DNA of 64,000 nucleotides from Erwinia sp. S63 (GCF_016625195.1 NZ_JACVUP010000001.1:434001-498000), one strand, 5' to 3'. Counted from the first letter of the stretch, positions 17,399-27,336 are shown. Notes: generated by a model from the sequence alone, not told the origin. Program-made: numbers and translations.

Positions 17399-18883
17399 AT
17401 GAGTGTAAGCACACCGATGTTGGTGACCTTTGTAGTTTATATCCTTGGGATGGTATTAATCGGTTTTGCCGCCTATCGTTCAACCAAAAGTTTCGACGAC
17501 TATATTCTGGGTGGACGCAGTTTAGGCAGCGTCGTCACCGCACTGTCAGCAGGCGCCTCCGACATGAGTGGCTGGCTGCTGATGGGCTTACCGGGCGCGA
17601 TTTTCCTTTCCGGTATCTCTGAAAGCTGGATCGCCATCGGCCTGACCATCGGTGCCTGGCTGAACTGGAAAATCGTTGCGGGCCGTCTGCGCGTGCAGAC
17701 CGAACATCACGACAACGCCTTAACCCTGCCGGATTTCTTCTCCAGCCGTTTCGAAGACAAAAGCAAACTGCTGCGTGTCATCTCCGCTGTGGTTATCCTC
17801 ATCTTCTTCACCATCTATTGCGCCTCAGGCGTGGTTGCCGGTGCCCGCTTGTTTGAAAGCACCTTCGGTATGGATTATCAGACCGCGCTGTGGGCCGGTG
17901 CTGCTGCCACTATCCTGTATACGCTGGTGGGCGGATTCCTGGCCGTTAGCTGGACCGATACTGTACAGGCCAGCCTGATGATCTTCGCGCTGATCCTTAC
18001 ACCGGTGTTTGTGATTATCGCCGTCGGCGGGCTGGATGATTCACTGGCGGTGATCGAAGCGAAAAGCCTCGAAAACCTCGACATGCTGAAAGGGCTCAAC
18101 TTTGTCGCGGTGATCTCGCTGCTCGGGTGGGGCCTCGGTTACTTTGGTCAACCGCATATCCTGGCGCGTTTCATGGCGGCGGATTCCCACCACTCGATTC
18201 GCACTGCACGTCGTATCGGCATGACCTGGATGATCCTGTGTCTGGCCGGTGCTGTGGCAGTGGGCTTCTTCGGTATCGCTTACTTCCAGAACCATCCCGA
18301 TCAGGCTGCAGGTGTTAGCCAGAACGGCGAGCGTATCTTCATTGAACTGGCGCGTATCCTGTTTAACCCATGGATTGCCGGTATCCTGCTGTCAGCGATT
18401 TTAGCCGCGGTGATGTCCACCCTGAGCTGCCAGTTGCTGGTGTGCTCCAGCGCCTTGACCGAAGACCTTTATAAAGGTTTCCTGCGCAAAAACGCCAGCC
18501 AGAAAGAGTTGGTGTGGGTAGGGCGCTTAATGGTGCTGGTGATCGCGCTGATTGCTATCGCACTGGCGGCTAACCCTGAAAACCGCGTACTCGGCTTAGT
18601 CAGCTACGCCTGGGCGGGCTTCGGTGCAGCCTTCGGCCCGGTTGTCCTGTTCGGCGTGTGCTGGAAGCGTATGACTCGCAACGGCGCGCTGGCCGGTATG
18701 GTGATCGGTGCACTGACCGTGCTGCTGTGGAAAGATTTCGGCTACGCTGCTCTGTATGAAATCATCCCGGGCTTCATCTTTGCCAGCATCGCGATTGTAG
18801 TGTTCAGCCTGATCGGCAAAGGCCCATCAGAAGAAGCACAAGCGCGCTTCGCCGCCGCTGAAGCTGAATACAACACCAAGTAA
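17399..18883 (+). CDS. putP: Sodium/proline symporter
   Basis: Takes up proline with sodium across the inner membrane; partner of PutA. The 494-residue protein has about 13 hydrophobic segments and the SSS-family sequences DDYILGGRSLGSVVTALSAG and ASDMSGWLL (about 33-61), which hold the Na+ and proline site, and GWGLGYFGQPHILARFMA (about 243-260). It is divergent from putA across the operator region, exactly as in E. coli. A strong terminator follows. Confidence 0.98.
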   Translation: MSVSTPMLVTFVVYILGMVLIGFAAYRSTKSFDDYILGGRSLGSVVTALSAGASDMSGWLLMGLPGAIFLSGISESWIAIGLTIGAWLNWKIVAGRLRVQTEHHDNALTLPDFFSSRFEDKSKLLRVISAVVILIFFTIYCASGVVAGARLFESTFGMDYQTALWAGAAATILYTLVGGFLAVSWTDTVQASLMIFALILTPVFVIIAVGGLDDSLAVIEAKSLENLDMLKGLNFVAVISLLGWGLGYFGQPHILARFMAADSHHSIRTARRIGMTWMILCLAGAVAVGFFGIAYFQNHPDQAAGVSQNGERIFIELARILFNPWIAGILLSAILAAVMSTLSCQLLVCSSALTEDLYKGFLRKNASQKELVWVGRLMVLVIALIAIALAANPENRVLGLVSYAWAGFGAAFGPVVLFGVCWKRMTRNGALAGMVIGALTVLLWKDFGYAALYEIIPGFIFASIAIVVFSLIGKGPSEEAQARFAAAEAEYNTK

Positions 18884-18902
18884 TTCTGTCTCTGACACAC
18901 TA

Positions 18903-18931
18903 AGCCCGCCCGCAAACGGCGGGCTTTTTTT
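18903..18931 (+). terminator. Rho-independent terminator of putP
   Basis: AGCCCGCC, loop of seven, GGCGGGCT, then a T run. It lies 19 bases after the stop. Confidence 0.93.
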
Positions 18932-18942
18932 ATGGTTCGACA

Positions 18943-19149
18943 ATGCTTCAACCTTCAATTCAAAGCAATGAAATAGCTAAACGTCCAATAAAGGCCATTC
19001 CGAGGAGCGAAGCGTTAGCGCCATGAATGCCAAGCCCAGACGGCGAAGTTTTCTGTTGAGTCGAAAATGCTTCAACCTTCCATTCAAAGCAATGCCACAG
19101 CCAAACGTCCAATAAAGGCCATTCCGAAGAGCGAAGCGTCTGCGCCATG
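18943..19149. repeat. Imperfect direct repeat, two copies of 83 bases
   Basis: Copy 1 is 18943-19025 and copy 2 is 19067-19149, equal in length and offset by 124 bases. Both start ATGCTTCAACCTTC and end GCGCCATG, and share CGTCCAATAAAGGCCATTCC; differences are about ten scattered substitutions. On the minus strand each is open and would encode LRSSEWPLLDV-like peptides, but no ribosome site was seen. It is best read as a noncoding extragenic repeat. Confidence 0.8.
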
Positions 19150-19215
19150 GACGGCGCGGCCGATCTGCAGGGATGCGTGGTTTCTTCGCGATCGGGATGG
19201 CCTTTAGTGGACAGA

Positions 19216-19310
19216 GCACTGAACCTGCAGCGATCCCCCCGCATTCAACCCGCAGCGATATGCCCGCACTAAACCTGCAGCGACAACCCAGCACTAAACC
19301 TGCAGTCATC
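19216..19310. repeat. 25-base tandem repeat, four units
   Basis: Units start at 19216, 19241, 19266 and 19291 (the last is partial, 20 bases). The core is GCACTAAACCTGCAGCGA with substitutions. It lies between the 83-base repeats and the Fur box of efeU. Confidence 0.8.
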
Positions 19311-19404
19311 ATCGCTGAAACATCCATCACCCATTCTCACAGAATCCGTCTCCCACTCCGCAAATGAGAAATAATTTCATTAAGTGACTTGTAATTTTAC
19401 CCGC

Positions 19405-19423
19405 GATAATGATAATCGATATC
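19405..19423 (+). promoter_or_regulatory. Fur box upstream of efeU
   Basis: GATAATGATAATCGATATC matches the 19-base Fur consensus (GATAATGATAATCATTATC) at 17 positions. It lies about 60 bases before the efeU start, the right place for iron-dependent repression of efeUOB. Confidence 0.9.
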
Positions 19424-19483
19424 GTTTGCACTTTACGTATTTTTACCTAAGGTTTACCCTCCTTAACAATCAAGAGGTTGGTG

Positions 19484-20317
19484 ATGTTCGTACCGTTTCT
19501 CATTATGCTGCGTGAAGGTCTTGAAGCAGCACTCATCGTCAGCCTGATTGCCAGCTACCTGAAACGCACTCAGCGTACACAGTGGTTCCCCGCGATGTGG
19601 GCGGGTGTCTTCATTGCAGCTGCACTCTGCTTGGGTCTGGGCATCTTCATCAACGAAACCACCGGCGAATTCCCGCAAAAACAGCAAGAACTGTTTGAAG
19701 GCATCGTGGCGGTTGTCGCAGTGGTTATCCTCACCTCCATGGTGTTCTGGATGCGCAAAGTCTCGCGCAACATCAAAGCCACACTGGAACGCTCAGTGGA
19801 TCAGGCGCTGCAAAAGCAGGGCGGCGGTGGCTTCCCGTTGGTCCTCATGGTCTTTCTGGCCGTGGCGCGTGAAGGTCTCGAATCCGTCTTCTTCCTGCTG
19901 GCGGCTTTCACCCAGGATGTTGGCTACGCGCCGCCGATTGGTGCGGTACTGGGCTTATTAACGGCGATTGTTTTGGGCATGCTGCTCTACTACGGCGGCA
20001 TTCGCCTCAACCTGGCGAGCTTCTTCCGCTGGACCAGCTTATTCATTCTCTTCGTTGCCGCAGGCCTGGCGGCAGGCGCGATCCGTGCCTTCCATGAGGC
20101 AGGACTCTGGAACCACTTCCAGGACATTGCTTTCGATCTCAGCAACACGCTCTCCACCCACTCGGTGGTCGGCACGCTGCTGGAAGGCATACTCGGCTAT
20201 CAGGAAACCCCAAGCGTGAGCGAAGTTGCGGCCTGGTTGATCTACCTGATTCCGGCGCTGCTGCTGTTCTTCTTCCCGGCACGCCCCGCGGCTAACACCG
20301 CTCGCACCACTCGCTGA
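19484..20317 (+). CDS. efeU: Ferrous iron permease EfeU (FTR1 family)
   Basis: Inner-membrane channel of the EfeUOB system, which brings in ferrous iron at low pH and in air. The 277-residue protein has seven predicted membrane segments and two REGLE motifs (Arg10-Glu14 and Arg129-Glu133) that bind iron. The ATG at 19484, after AAGAGG, gives MFVPFLIMLREGLEA, identical to E. coli over the first 13 residues; the in-frame GTG at 19481 and TTG at 19478 are less likely. The channel is full length, unlike the frameshifted E. coli K-12 copy. It is first in the efeUOB operon. Confidence 0.97.
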   Translation: MFVPFLIMLREGLEAALIVSLIASYLKRTQRTQWFPAMWAGVFIAAALCLGLGIFINETTGEFPQKQQELFEGIVAVVAVVILTSMVFWMRKVSRNIKATLERSVDQALQKQGGGGFPLVLMVFLAVAREGLESVFFLLAAFTQDVGYAPPIGAVLGLLTAIVLGMLLYYGGIRLNLASFFRWTSLFILFVAAGLAAGAIRAFHEAGLWNHFQDIAFDLSNTLSTHSVVGTLLEGILGYQETPSVSEVAAWLIYLIPALLLFFFPARPAANTARTTR

Positions 20318-20371
20318 AATTAAATCAGGCGCGATTGCGCGCCTGTTCTTCCATGTAACAGGGATATCACT

Positions 20372-21490
20372 ATGACGATTCGCTTCCGCCGTAAGGCGCT
20401 GTTGGTTTCAATGCTGGCTCTTTCAGGCGCCGCATCTGCTGCATCCATCCCGCAAGTCACGGTCACCGTCACTGACAAACAGTGTGAGCCGATGTCGCTT
20501 AATGTGCAGGCGGGTAAAACCCAGTTCATCATCAAAAACAACAGCCAGAAAGCGCTGGAGTGGGAAATCCTGAAAGGGGTGATGGTGGTGGAAGAGCGTG
20601 AAAACATCGCGCCGGGCTTCAGCCAGAAACTGACCGCGAACCTCGAAGCGGGCGAATATGACATGACCTGCGGCTTGCTGACCAACCCGAAAGGCAAGCT
20701 GGTTGTCACTGGCGAGTCGAAAACTGCTGGCAAAGGCAAAACCGACATCATGCAGCTGGCTGGCCCAATCACAGACTACAAAACCTACGTGATGAGCGAA
20801 GTCAAAGAACTGGTGGCGGGCACTCAGGCCTTCACCGATGCGGTTAAAGCGGGCGACCTGGAAAAAGCCAAAGCGCTGTACGCACCAACCCGTGCGCACT
20901 ACGAACGTATCGAACCGATTGCAGAACTCTTCTCCGATCTGGACAGCAGCATCGATGCCCGTGAAGATGACTTCGAGAAAAAAGCCGAAGATCCGAAATT
21001 CACCGGCTTCCACCGCATCGAAAAAATCCTGTGGGCCGACAAAACCACCAAAGGTGCGGAAGAGTTCGCCACTAAGCTGAACCAGGATGTACTGGATCTG
21101 CAAACCCGCATTAGCGAGCTGGCGTTCCCACCGGCGAAAGTGGTCGGTGGCGCAGCAGGCCTGATCGAAGAAGTCGCGGCCAGCAAAATCTCTGGTGAAG
21201 AAGATCGTTACAGCCGTACCGACCTGTCTGACTTCCAGGCCAATATCGATGGCGCACAGAAAATTGTTGATCTGCTGCGTCCACAGCTGCAAAAAGCCAA
21301 CCCGCAGTTGCTGGCGAAAGTCGATGCCAACTTCAAGAAAGTGGACGGCATCCTCAGCAAATATCGCACCAAAGACGGTTTCGAATCTTATGAAAAACTG
21401 ACTACCGCTGACCGCAATGCGCTGAAAGGGCCGATCACCACACTGGCGGAAGATCTCTCCCTGCTGCGCGGAACTTTAGGTCTCGACTAA
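20372..21490 (+). CDS. efeO: Periplasmic iron-uptake protein EfeO
   Basis: Periplasmic component of EfeUOB, 372 residues. A signal peptide ends near ASA (about residue 24). A cupredoxin-like domain follows (about 27-115), with Cys38 in DKQCEPMSL, and then an imelysin/M75-type helical domain (about 125-370) with the HxxE motif in [10 protein letters not shown] (around 216-225). The gap to efeU is 54 bases and to efeB two bases, so all three are co-transcribed. Confidence 0.96.
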   Translation: MTIRFRRKALLVSMLALSGAASAASIPQVTVTVTDKQCEPMSLNVQAGKTQFIIKNNSQKALEWEILKGVMVVEERENIAPGFSQKLTANLEAGEYDMTCGLLTNPKGKLVVTGESKTAGKGKTDIMQLAGPITDYKTYVMSEVKELVAGTQAFTDAVKAGDLEKAKALYAPTRAHYERIEPIAELFSDLDSSIDAREDDFEKKAEDPKFTGFHRIEKILWADKTTKGAEEFATKLNQDVLDLQTRISELAFPPAKVVGGAAGLIEEVAASKISGEEDRYSRTDLSDFQANIDGAQKIVDLLRPQLQKANPQLLAKVDANFKKVDGILSKYRTKDGFESYEKLTTADRNALKGPITTLAEDLSLLRGTLGLD

Positions 21491-21492
21491 TC

Positions 21493-22773
21493 ATGAGCCA
21501 TAAAAATGACGCGGCAGAGCCGTCGCGTCGTCGTTTATTGCAGGGATTAGGTATGCTGGGCGGCGCGGCCGCCCTGAGTGGCGGTTGTCCGTTTCATACG
21601 GCAGCCGCAGCTGACAGCTTCTCTCCCGGCACGGTTGCACCCGATGCGCGCCAGCAGGCGCAACCTTTCTACGGCACTCACCAGGCTGGCATCATTACCC
21701 CGCAGCAAGCCTCGATGATGCTGGTGGCTTTTGACGTCTTAGCCAGCGATAAAACCGATTTGGAGCGCTTGTTCCGTCTGCTGACCGAGCGCTTTGCCTT
21801 CCTGACAAAAGGGGGCGCCGCACCGACGGTGCCAAACCCGCAGCTGCCGCCAATGGACTCCGGTATTCTTGGCGCGGATATCGCACCTGATAATCTCACC
21901 ATGACGCTGTCCGTGGGCACGTCGCTATTTGATGAGCGTTTTGGTTTGAGCGCACACAAACCGACGCAGCTGCAGAGTATGACGCGCTTCCCTAACGATT
22001 CGCTGGATGCCGAACAGTGCCATGGCGATCTGCTGCTGCAAATCTGCGCCAATACGCAAGATACGGTGATTCACGCACTGCGCGACATTATTAAGTACAC
22101 GCCCGATCTGCTGGCCGTGCGCTGGCGGCGAGACGGCTTTATCGCCGACCACGCTGCTCGCAGTCACGGTAAAGAAACGCCGATCAATCTGCTGGGCTTC
22201 AAAGATGGCACCGCTAATCCAGATACGCACAATCCTGCGCTGATGGATCAATTGCTGTGGGTCACGGCGAACCAGCAAGAACCCGCATGGACGCAGGGTG
22301 GCAGTTACCAGGCGGTACGCATTATTCGTTTCCACGTGGAGATGTGGGATCGCACTCCGTTGGGTGAACAGCAAACCATATTCGGTCGTGAGAAACTTTC
22401 AGGTGCGCCGCTGGGCATGAAAGAGGAACACGATGTGCCCGATTACGCGAAGGATCCGGATGGCGATGTCATCGCGCTGGATGCGCATATTCGTCTCGCC
22501 AATCCACGCACGCCGGAAACTGACAGCAGCTTGATGCTGCGCCGGGGTTATAGCTACTCTTCGGGTATTACCGGTTCGGGGCAGCTGGACATGGGGCTAC
22601 TGTTTGTTTGCTACCAGCATGATTTAGCCAAAGGCTTTATCACGGTGCAAAAACGACTCAATGGCGAAGCGCTGGAAGAATATATTCGTCCGATTGGTGG
22701 CGGGTACTTTTTCGTTTTGCCAGGCGTCCCTGACGAAAAACATTACCTTGGGCAGCCTTTACTGCAGGCCTGA
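21493..22773 (+). CDS. efeB: Dye-decolorising haem peroxidase EfeB
   Basis: Tat-exported haem peroxidase of the EfeUOB system, 426 residues. The N-terminus has a Tat signal ([14 protein letters not shown], residues 11-24). Family motifs are [10 protein letters not shown] with the catalytic aspartate, AHIRLANPR with the haem-ligand histidine, and LRRGYSYS with the distal arginine. In the pathway EfeB is thought to oxidise ferrous iron for EfeO. It starts two bases after the efeO stop, and a terminator follows. Confidence 0.97.
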   Translation: MSHKNDAAEPSRRRLLQGLGMLGGAAALSGGCPFHTAAAADSFSPGTVAPDARQQAQPFYGTHQAGIITPQQASMMLVAFDVLASDKTDLERLFRLLTERFAFLTKGGAAPTVPNPQLPPMDSGILGADIAPDNLTMTLSVGTSLFDERFGLSAHKPTQLQSMTRFPNDSLDAEQCHGDLLLQICANTQDTVIHALRDIIKYTPDLLAVRWRRDGFIADHAARSHGKETPINLLGFKDGTANPDTHNPALMDQLLWVTANQQEPAWTQGGSYQAVRIIRFHVEMWDRTPLGEQQTIFGREKLSGAPLGMKEEHDVPDYAKDPDGDVIALDAHIRLANPRTPETDSSLMLRRGYSYSSGITGSGQLDMGLLFVCYQHDLAKGFITVQKRLNGEALEEYIRPIGGGYFFVLPGVPDEKHYLGQPLLQA

Positions 22774-22786
22774 TTAATAAATGCAC

Positions 22787-22826
22787 AGCACCAGCGCAGC
22801 GATAAGGTTGCGCTGGTGCTTTTTTT
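22787..22826 (+). terminator. Rho-independent terminator of efeUOB
   Basis: AGCACCAGCGCA (22787-22798) pairs with TGCGCTGGTGCT (22809-22820), followed by six T residues. Confidence 0.93.
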
Positions 22827-23351
22827 CACCGGCAGTAAACTTTCCCCCGGTCGCTTCCACTTCCGAATGTTCTGAAAAAGTTCGCCGCGCGCTAAATAAT
22901 CCATCTCACTGAAAAAGCGGAATAATTTAATTTAAGACGAAAATTCTCATGCTTCGCTTATCCATTTTTCTTTGGCATGACGTAAAAATACTGTTGCAAA
23001 GCATAGTTAATTTGATGCACTTTACTCATAAGCGTTGTCAGTTGTGTGGCTAAGTCCACTGGAGTTCGCGCATGACCCGGTCCTTCTATGGACAGTTAAA
23101 TACACTTCAGCTAGCGCAGTACACTGCGGGGGATTTCTTCCCTCCAAAGTATCCTCTTCACTTTTCAATTATCGTTTCCGAACTAACGCCAATTCTCTAC
23201 CGGTGCGCTTCAGCGCTTCGTCGTTGTTGCACACTATTTTCAATGGCCAGACCCCCAGGCTTACAAGGAAGCCAAACAAACCTCTAAAGCGTTCAAGTCA
23301 TCGCCGCGGGTGATCCGCCGCGATAAATGAAACCAACTGTAAGGTGCCACT
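22827..23351. other. Intergenic region before phoH
   Basis: About 525 bases with no credible gene. Two overlapping plus-strand frames (23035-23313 and 23072-23287) lack ribosome sites and have compositions unlike real proteins here. The phoH promoter must lie in it. I looked for a Pho box with paired CTGTCAT units and found none convincing. Confidence 0.5.
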
Positions 23352-24140
23352 ATGGGAAGACAGAAAGCAGTGATCAAAGCGCGTCGTGAAGCAAGAAGAG
23401 TCGTTCGTAGTGATTCTCGCAGTCACCGTCAGCGCGAAGAAGAATCGGTCACTTCGCTGGTGCAGATGGGTGGGTTGGACTCAATTGGTATGGCGCGTGA
23501 CTCACGCGATCGCGGTCCGATTGAAGCCAGAAATGAAGCTCAGGCGCACTATCTTAATGCCATAGAATCGAAACAGCTGATATTTGCCACCGGTGAAGCC
23601 GGTTGCGGTAAAACCTGGATTAGCGCAGCCAAAGCGGCTGAGGCCCTGATCAATAAGGACATCGAAAGGATCATTGTGACGCGCCCGGTTCTGCAGGCGG
23701 ATGAAGATCTCGGTTTCCTCCCCGGAGACATTTCCGAGAAGTTCGCCCCGTATTTCCGACCGGTATACGACGTTCTGGTTAAACGTCTTGGCGCTTCCTT
23801 TATGCAGTACTGCCTGCGGCCTGAAATTGCCAAGGTAGAGATTGCGCCCTTCGCATACATGCGCGGACGTACTTTTGAGAATGCGGTAGTGATCCTTGAT
23901 GAGGCACAAAACGTCACCGCTGCGCAAATGAAGATGTTCCTGACACGCTTAGGTGAAAACGTGACGGTTATCGTCAATGGCGATATCACCCAGTGTGACT
24001 TGCCGTCACACGTCAAATCTGGTCTGGCCGATGCGCTGGCGCGTTTCGAAGAAGATGAGATGATTGGCGTGGTGCGTTTCGACAAAAACGACTGCGTTCG
24101 CTCGGCACTTTGCCAGCGTACGCTGCTGGCTTACGGTTAA
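23352..24140 (+). CDS. phoH: PhoH-family ATPase
   Basis: Cytoplasmic ATP-binding protein of the PhoH family (phosphate-starvation-inducible in E. coli), proposed to act on RNA. The 262 residues include a Walker A motif ATGEAGCGKTW (about 79-89) and Walker B VVILDEAQN (about 179-187). It starts MGRQKAVIKARREARRV, which matches E. coli PhoH after its first eight residues. It follows efeB as in E. coli. A bidirectional terminator separates it from the convergent allE. Confidence 0.95.
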   Translation: MGRQKAVIKARREARRVVRSDSRSHRQREEESVTSLVQMGGLDSIGMARDSRDRGPIEARNEAQAHYLNAIESKQLIFATGEAGCGKTWISAAKAAEALINKDIERIIVTRPVLQADEDLGFLPGDISEKFAPYFRPVYDVLVKRLGASFMQYCLRPEIAKVEIAPFAYMRGRTFENAVVILDEAQNVTAAQMKMFLTRLGENVTVIVNGDITQCDLPSHVKSGLADALARFEEDEMIGVVRFDKNDCVRSALCQRTLLAYG

Positions 24141-24177
24141 CCATCGAGTAGTAGTTGATTGAGAGTGTAGCGAAGCA

Positions 24178-24203
24178 AAACCCGGCGCAAGCCGGGTTTT
24201 TTT
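24178..24203. terminator. Bidirectional terminator between phoH and allE
   Basis: AAAACCCGGC, loop GCAA, GCCGGGTTTTTTT. The allE stop codon begins at the edge of the T run, so the stem can end both convergent genes. Confidence 0.9.
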
Positions 24204-25033
24204 CATTTCAACAAGTGCAAATCGGCATGACGGTTCATGTCTTTATACAACAGATAGCGGAACGGCTCATCGCCTCCGGCATAACAGGCCTGCGGGCAGA
24301 AAGCACGCAGCCACATATAATCTCCGGGCTCTACCTCCACCCAATCCTCATTGAGTTTGTACACGCCTTTGCCTTGCAGCACATACAGCCCATGCTCCAT
24401 CACATGGGTCTCCATAAACGGAATGAGGCCACCCGGCTGGAAAGTCACAATGGTGATGTGCATGTCATGGCGCATATCATTCACATCAACGAAGCGCGTG
24501 GTGGCCCAGCGTCCGCCGGTATCCGGCATGGCGGTAGGGGTGATATCGCGTTCGTTGACAATCATAAACGGCGGTTTTTCTAAACCGTCTAACGGTTGCC
24601 AGATTTTGCGAATCCAGTTAAAGCGCGCGGCTGTGGTATGGCAGTTCTTGATTTGCCATTTTGCGCCTGCCGGAATGTAAGCGAAGCTGCCCGGCACCAG
24701 GTCATGCTGCGTGCCTTCAACGGTCAACTGCAGATGACCTTCCAGTACAAACAGCGCACTTTGCGCAGTGGAATCGGACTCCGGTCGTTCACTGCCGCCC
24801 TGTGGGCCGACTTCCATAATGTAGTGCGAGAAGGTTTCTGAAAAACCACTCATTGGCCGGGACAGCACCCATAAACGCGTATGCTGCCAGAACGGCAGCT
24901 GGCTGGTGACGATATCTGACATCACGCCGCGTGGAATAAACGCATAAGCCTCGGTGAAAATAGAGCGGCCAGTCAACAGACTTTTCTGTCCATCCAGGCC
25001 ACCGTGCGGTGCGTAATAGCTGCCATGTTCCAT
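24203..25033 (-). CDS. allE: (S)-ureidoglycine aminohydrolase
   Basis: Converts (S)-ureidoglycine to (S)-ureidoglycolate and ammonia in purine-ureide breakdown. The 276-residue protein is a double cupin; the C-terminal half has FMETHVMEHGLYVLQGKGVY and CPQACYA, which hold the metal ligands Glu, His, His and Gln of this family. The start is the ATG at 25033 after AAGGAG. It is last in a leftward operon after the transporter gene and allD, ten bases downstream of allD. The first half is more diverged from E. coli AllE than the second, so a related ureide substrate is possible. Confidence 0.85.
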   Translation of the reverse strand: MEHGSYYAPHGGLDGQKSLLTGRSIFTEAYAFIPRGVMSDIVTSQLPFWQHTRLWVLSRPMSGFSETFSHYIMEVGPQGGSERPESDSTAQSALFVLEGHLQLTVEGTQHDLVPGSFAYIPAGAKWQIKNCHTTAARFNWIRKIWQPLDGLEKPPFMIVNERDITPTAMPDTGGRWATTRFVDVNDMRHDMHITIVTFQPGGLIPFMETHVMEHGLYVLQGKGVYKLNEDWVEVEPGDYMWLRAFCPQACYAGGDEPFRYLLYKDMNRHADLHLLK

Positions 25034-25043
25034 GGTGGTCTCC

Positions 25044-26096
25044 TTAATGGCTTTCAGCAAACGGGTCTTTGTGATCGTACGAGTTAATCCAGACGTGGTC
25101 CGAAATCAGGTAGTCGTATATGCTGTCGACAATATCGACGCCCTCTTTGTCGGTACGCAGCTGCTCGATATCCGCAATCTCCCCCGGATACATCACCCGC
25201 TCAACGCCCTCTGCCGGGCGGATCTGGTTCAGCTCGGCCATCACTTGCTGCACGTTATCGAGGAAGGTCTGCTGATCGCCAAAGAAGGCCGGATTGATCA
25301 CAATATGCAGCTGGCCCAAATCGCGTCCTTTACTCAGGTCGGCATACATTGAGCTGACACCGCGCCCAAACGGTAGTCCCATCAATACGCCGGACAGCAT
25401 GTCGACCATCATCATCAGGCCATACCCTTTGGGACCGGAAATTGGCAGCAAGCCACGCACATCATGCGGATTGGTCGTGGGTTTGCCGCTGGCATCCACC
25501 GCCCAGCTATCCGGGATGGCTTTATCGCGCGAGCGCATGTCGAGGATTTTCCCCCACGCCTGCACGGAGGTGGCCATATCAAAGGTCATGATGCTGTCGC
25601 GGCCCGGCGCGGAGAAGGAGATGGGGTTGGTGCCGTAATAGATGTCGGCACCACCAAAAGGCACCACCATCGGGTCTGACTGGCACATCGCCAGGCCAAT
25701 CAGACCTGCTTCAGCCGCCATTTGCGTGTAATAGGAGATTGCACCGCTGTGGCTCATTTTTTTCACGCCAACCACGGCAATCCCTTTCTCTTTTGCCATC
25801 TCGATGGCTACTTCCATCGCTTGTTTCGACAGCACCATGCCAGGGCCATTATCGCCGTGCAGAATGGCACTGCAGGGGCCGGTAGTTTCGAGGCGGATCT
25901 CGGGCTGGCAGGTCATTCCACCTTTCTGAATACGTTCAGAGTAGTATTCCACGCGCACCGTACCGTGCGAGTGAATGCCACGCGCTTCAGCAAACACCAG
26001 CACATCAGCCATCACTGCGGCATAGTCAGAGGGTAATCCGGCAAGCTGTAGCTTATTCGCGATCAGCGTATGCAAGGTGGCCTTATCGATATTCAT
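25044..26096 (-). CDS. allD: Ureidoglycolate dehydrogenase
   Basis: NAD-dependent oxidation of (S)-ureidoglycolate to oxalurate. The 350 residues belong to the LDH2/MDH2 family and track E. coli AllD closely: EARGIHSHGTVRVEYYSERI (about 36-55), GVKKMSHSGAISYY with the active-site histidine, MCQSDPMVVPFGGADIYYGTNP and GPKGYGLMMMVDMLSGVL. It overlaps the upstream transporter gene by 14 bases and precedes allE, so substrate made by AllE can feed AllD. Confidence 0.9.
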   Translation of the reverse strand: MNIDKATLHTLIANKLQLAGLPSDYAAVMADVLVFAEARGIHSHGTVRVEYYSERIQKGGMTCQPEIRLETTGPCSAILHGDNGPGMVLSKQAMEVAIEMAKEKGIAVVGVKKMSHSGAISYYTQMAAEAGLIGLAMCQSDPMVVPFGGADIYYGTNPISFSAPGRDSIMTFDMATSVQAWGKILDMRSRDKAIPDSWAVDASGKPTTNPHDVRGLLPISGPKGYGLMMMVDMLSGVLMGLPFGRGVSSMYADLSKGRDLGQLHIVINPAFFGDQQTFLDNVQQVMAELNQIRPAEGVERVMYPGEIADIEQLRTDKEGVDIVDSIYDYLISDHVWINSYDHKDPFAESH

Positions 26097-27336
26097 ACTG
26101 ACTCCTGTTTTGTTTGTTTCCTGTAAAAATGAACACAGCGACCAGCACTACCGCGCCGGCGGCAAGGATAATGCTGGCTAAGTTAAAGGCGTCCAGCGTG
26201 CTGCCGGTGCGGTCGGCGATATTGCCGGTCAACCAGGGCGCAATAAATGACGCGGTCATGCCGAAGAAGTTGTAGATACTTAGCGACGTGGCGAGCTTCT
26301 TTTTGTTGGAGAGTTCAGAGATGGTGGAGATCAACAGGGGATCGAGTGCCAGCTTGCCCAGCAGGCCGTAGCCAATCAGCCCCAGCATGATGATAAAGGC
26401 ATCCTGCGCATGAACGGCGATGAGCAACATCACGGCAGCTAACACCAGTTGCATCAGCATTATGCGGTATTTGAAGTGGCGGAATTTGTCCGCCACCATA
26501 CTGAAAATCAGCGCGCCGGGAATGGAGGCCAATCCCACCAGTGAGGCAATGATGCCTGCGCTACTGCCGGAAAAATGGCGCTCTGTTTGCAGGAAGTTGG
26601 GCAGCCATGACACCACCAGGAAGTAGGCATAGCAGCTGCAGAACAGAATAAAATAGACCGCAAATTTCTTTAGCGTGAAGAAGCTGGATTGCCCATGGTC
26701 TTCTTCAGGTAGTGATTCCGTTGCTGTTGATGCCGGGCGGGCGCTGTCACGGCGGATCAGGAAATAATAAAGCGCGAAAGTCAGCAGCATGATCAGCGCT
26801 ACGCCTTTGAGCATCACCTGCCAGTCAAGGGATTGGCTCAGCACCAGCCATGACGATCCGCTTAGCCCGATGACCATCCCCACGGAAGAACCGCTGTTAA
26901 TGATTGCCGTGGCAACGTTACGTTTGTTAGCGGGAATCTCCTGACCTGAGAGTGAGAACGCTGCGCCATAGAAAAATGCCCCGCTGAGCCCTGCAAGTGC
27001 ACTGGCGATGTAGATCACCATCAGGTTTTGCGAAGCCGACATCAGAAATGTCGCGAGGGCGAAAACCAAAAATCCAAAAGACAGAATTAACCGTTTATCG
27101 AACTTGTCGGAGATCATGCCGGCTGGCACTTGCAGTAGGACGTAAGCGAAGAAGTAGATGCTGGCGATGATGCCAATCTGCTGGTTACTGTGCAGATCCA
27201 ACGTCTGCATCACCTGCGGATAAATGGGCGTCAGCATGGAACGATAGATCCAGATGACCACCCAGCCCAGACACAATAGCGCGGTCAGCATTTTCCAGTA
27301 GGATGCGGGACGCTTTTTTTGCTCTTCCGTAATCAT
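26083..27336 (-). CDS. MFS transporter of the ureide operon
   Basis: 417-residue major facilitator with about 12 hydrophobic segments and a DKFDKR loop after segment 2, typical of the superfamily. It is first in the operon with allD and allE, so it probably brings in a ureide such as allantoate or ureidoglycolate; this is inferred from position only. The start is the ATG at 27336 after AGAGGA. The longer in-frame form would add 27 residues without a ribosome site. Confidence 0.8.
   Translation of the reverse strand: MITEEQKKRPASYWKMLTALLCLGWVVIWIYRSMLTPIYPQVMQTLDLHSNQQIGIIASIYFFAYVLLQVPAGMISDKFDKRLILSFGFLVFALATFLMSASQNLMVIYIASALAGLSGAFFYGAAFSLSGQEIPANKRNVATAIINSGSSVGMVIGLSGSSWLVLSQSLDWQVMLKGVALIMLLTFALYYFLIRRDSARPASTATESLPEEDHGQSSFFTLKKFAVYFILFCSCYAYFLVVSWLPNFLQTERHFSGSSAGIIASLVGLASIPGALIFSMVADKFRHFKYRIMLMQLVLAAVMLLIAVHAQDAFIIMLGLIGYGLLGKLALDPLLISTISELSNKKKLATSLSIYNFFGMTASFIAPWLTGNIADRTGSTLDAFNLASIILAAGAVVLVAVFIFTGNKQNRSQYEYR

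Noticed and set aside
18943..19149. Remnant of an insertion sequence
   Set aside because: There are no transposase residues, terminal inverted repeats or target duplications around the 83-base repeats.
18960..19330. Two minus-strand frames with repeated LRSSEWPLLDV peptides
   Set aside because: They are the translation of the 83-base direct repeats, lack ribosome sites and show no protein-like conservation pattern between copies.
23030..23350. Pho box before phoH
   Set aside because: Isolated TGTCA-like words occur, but no pair with the 11-base spacing was found.
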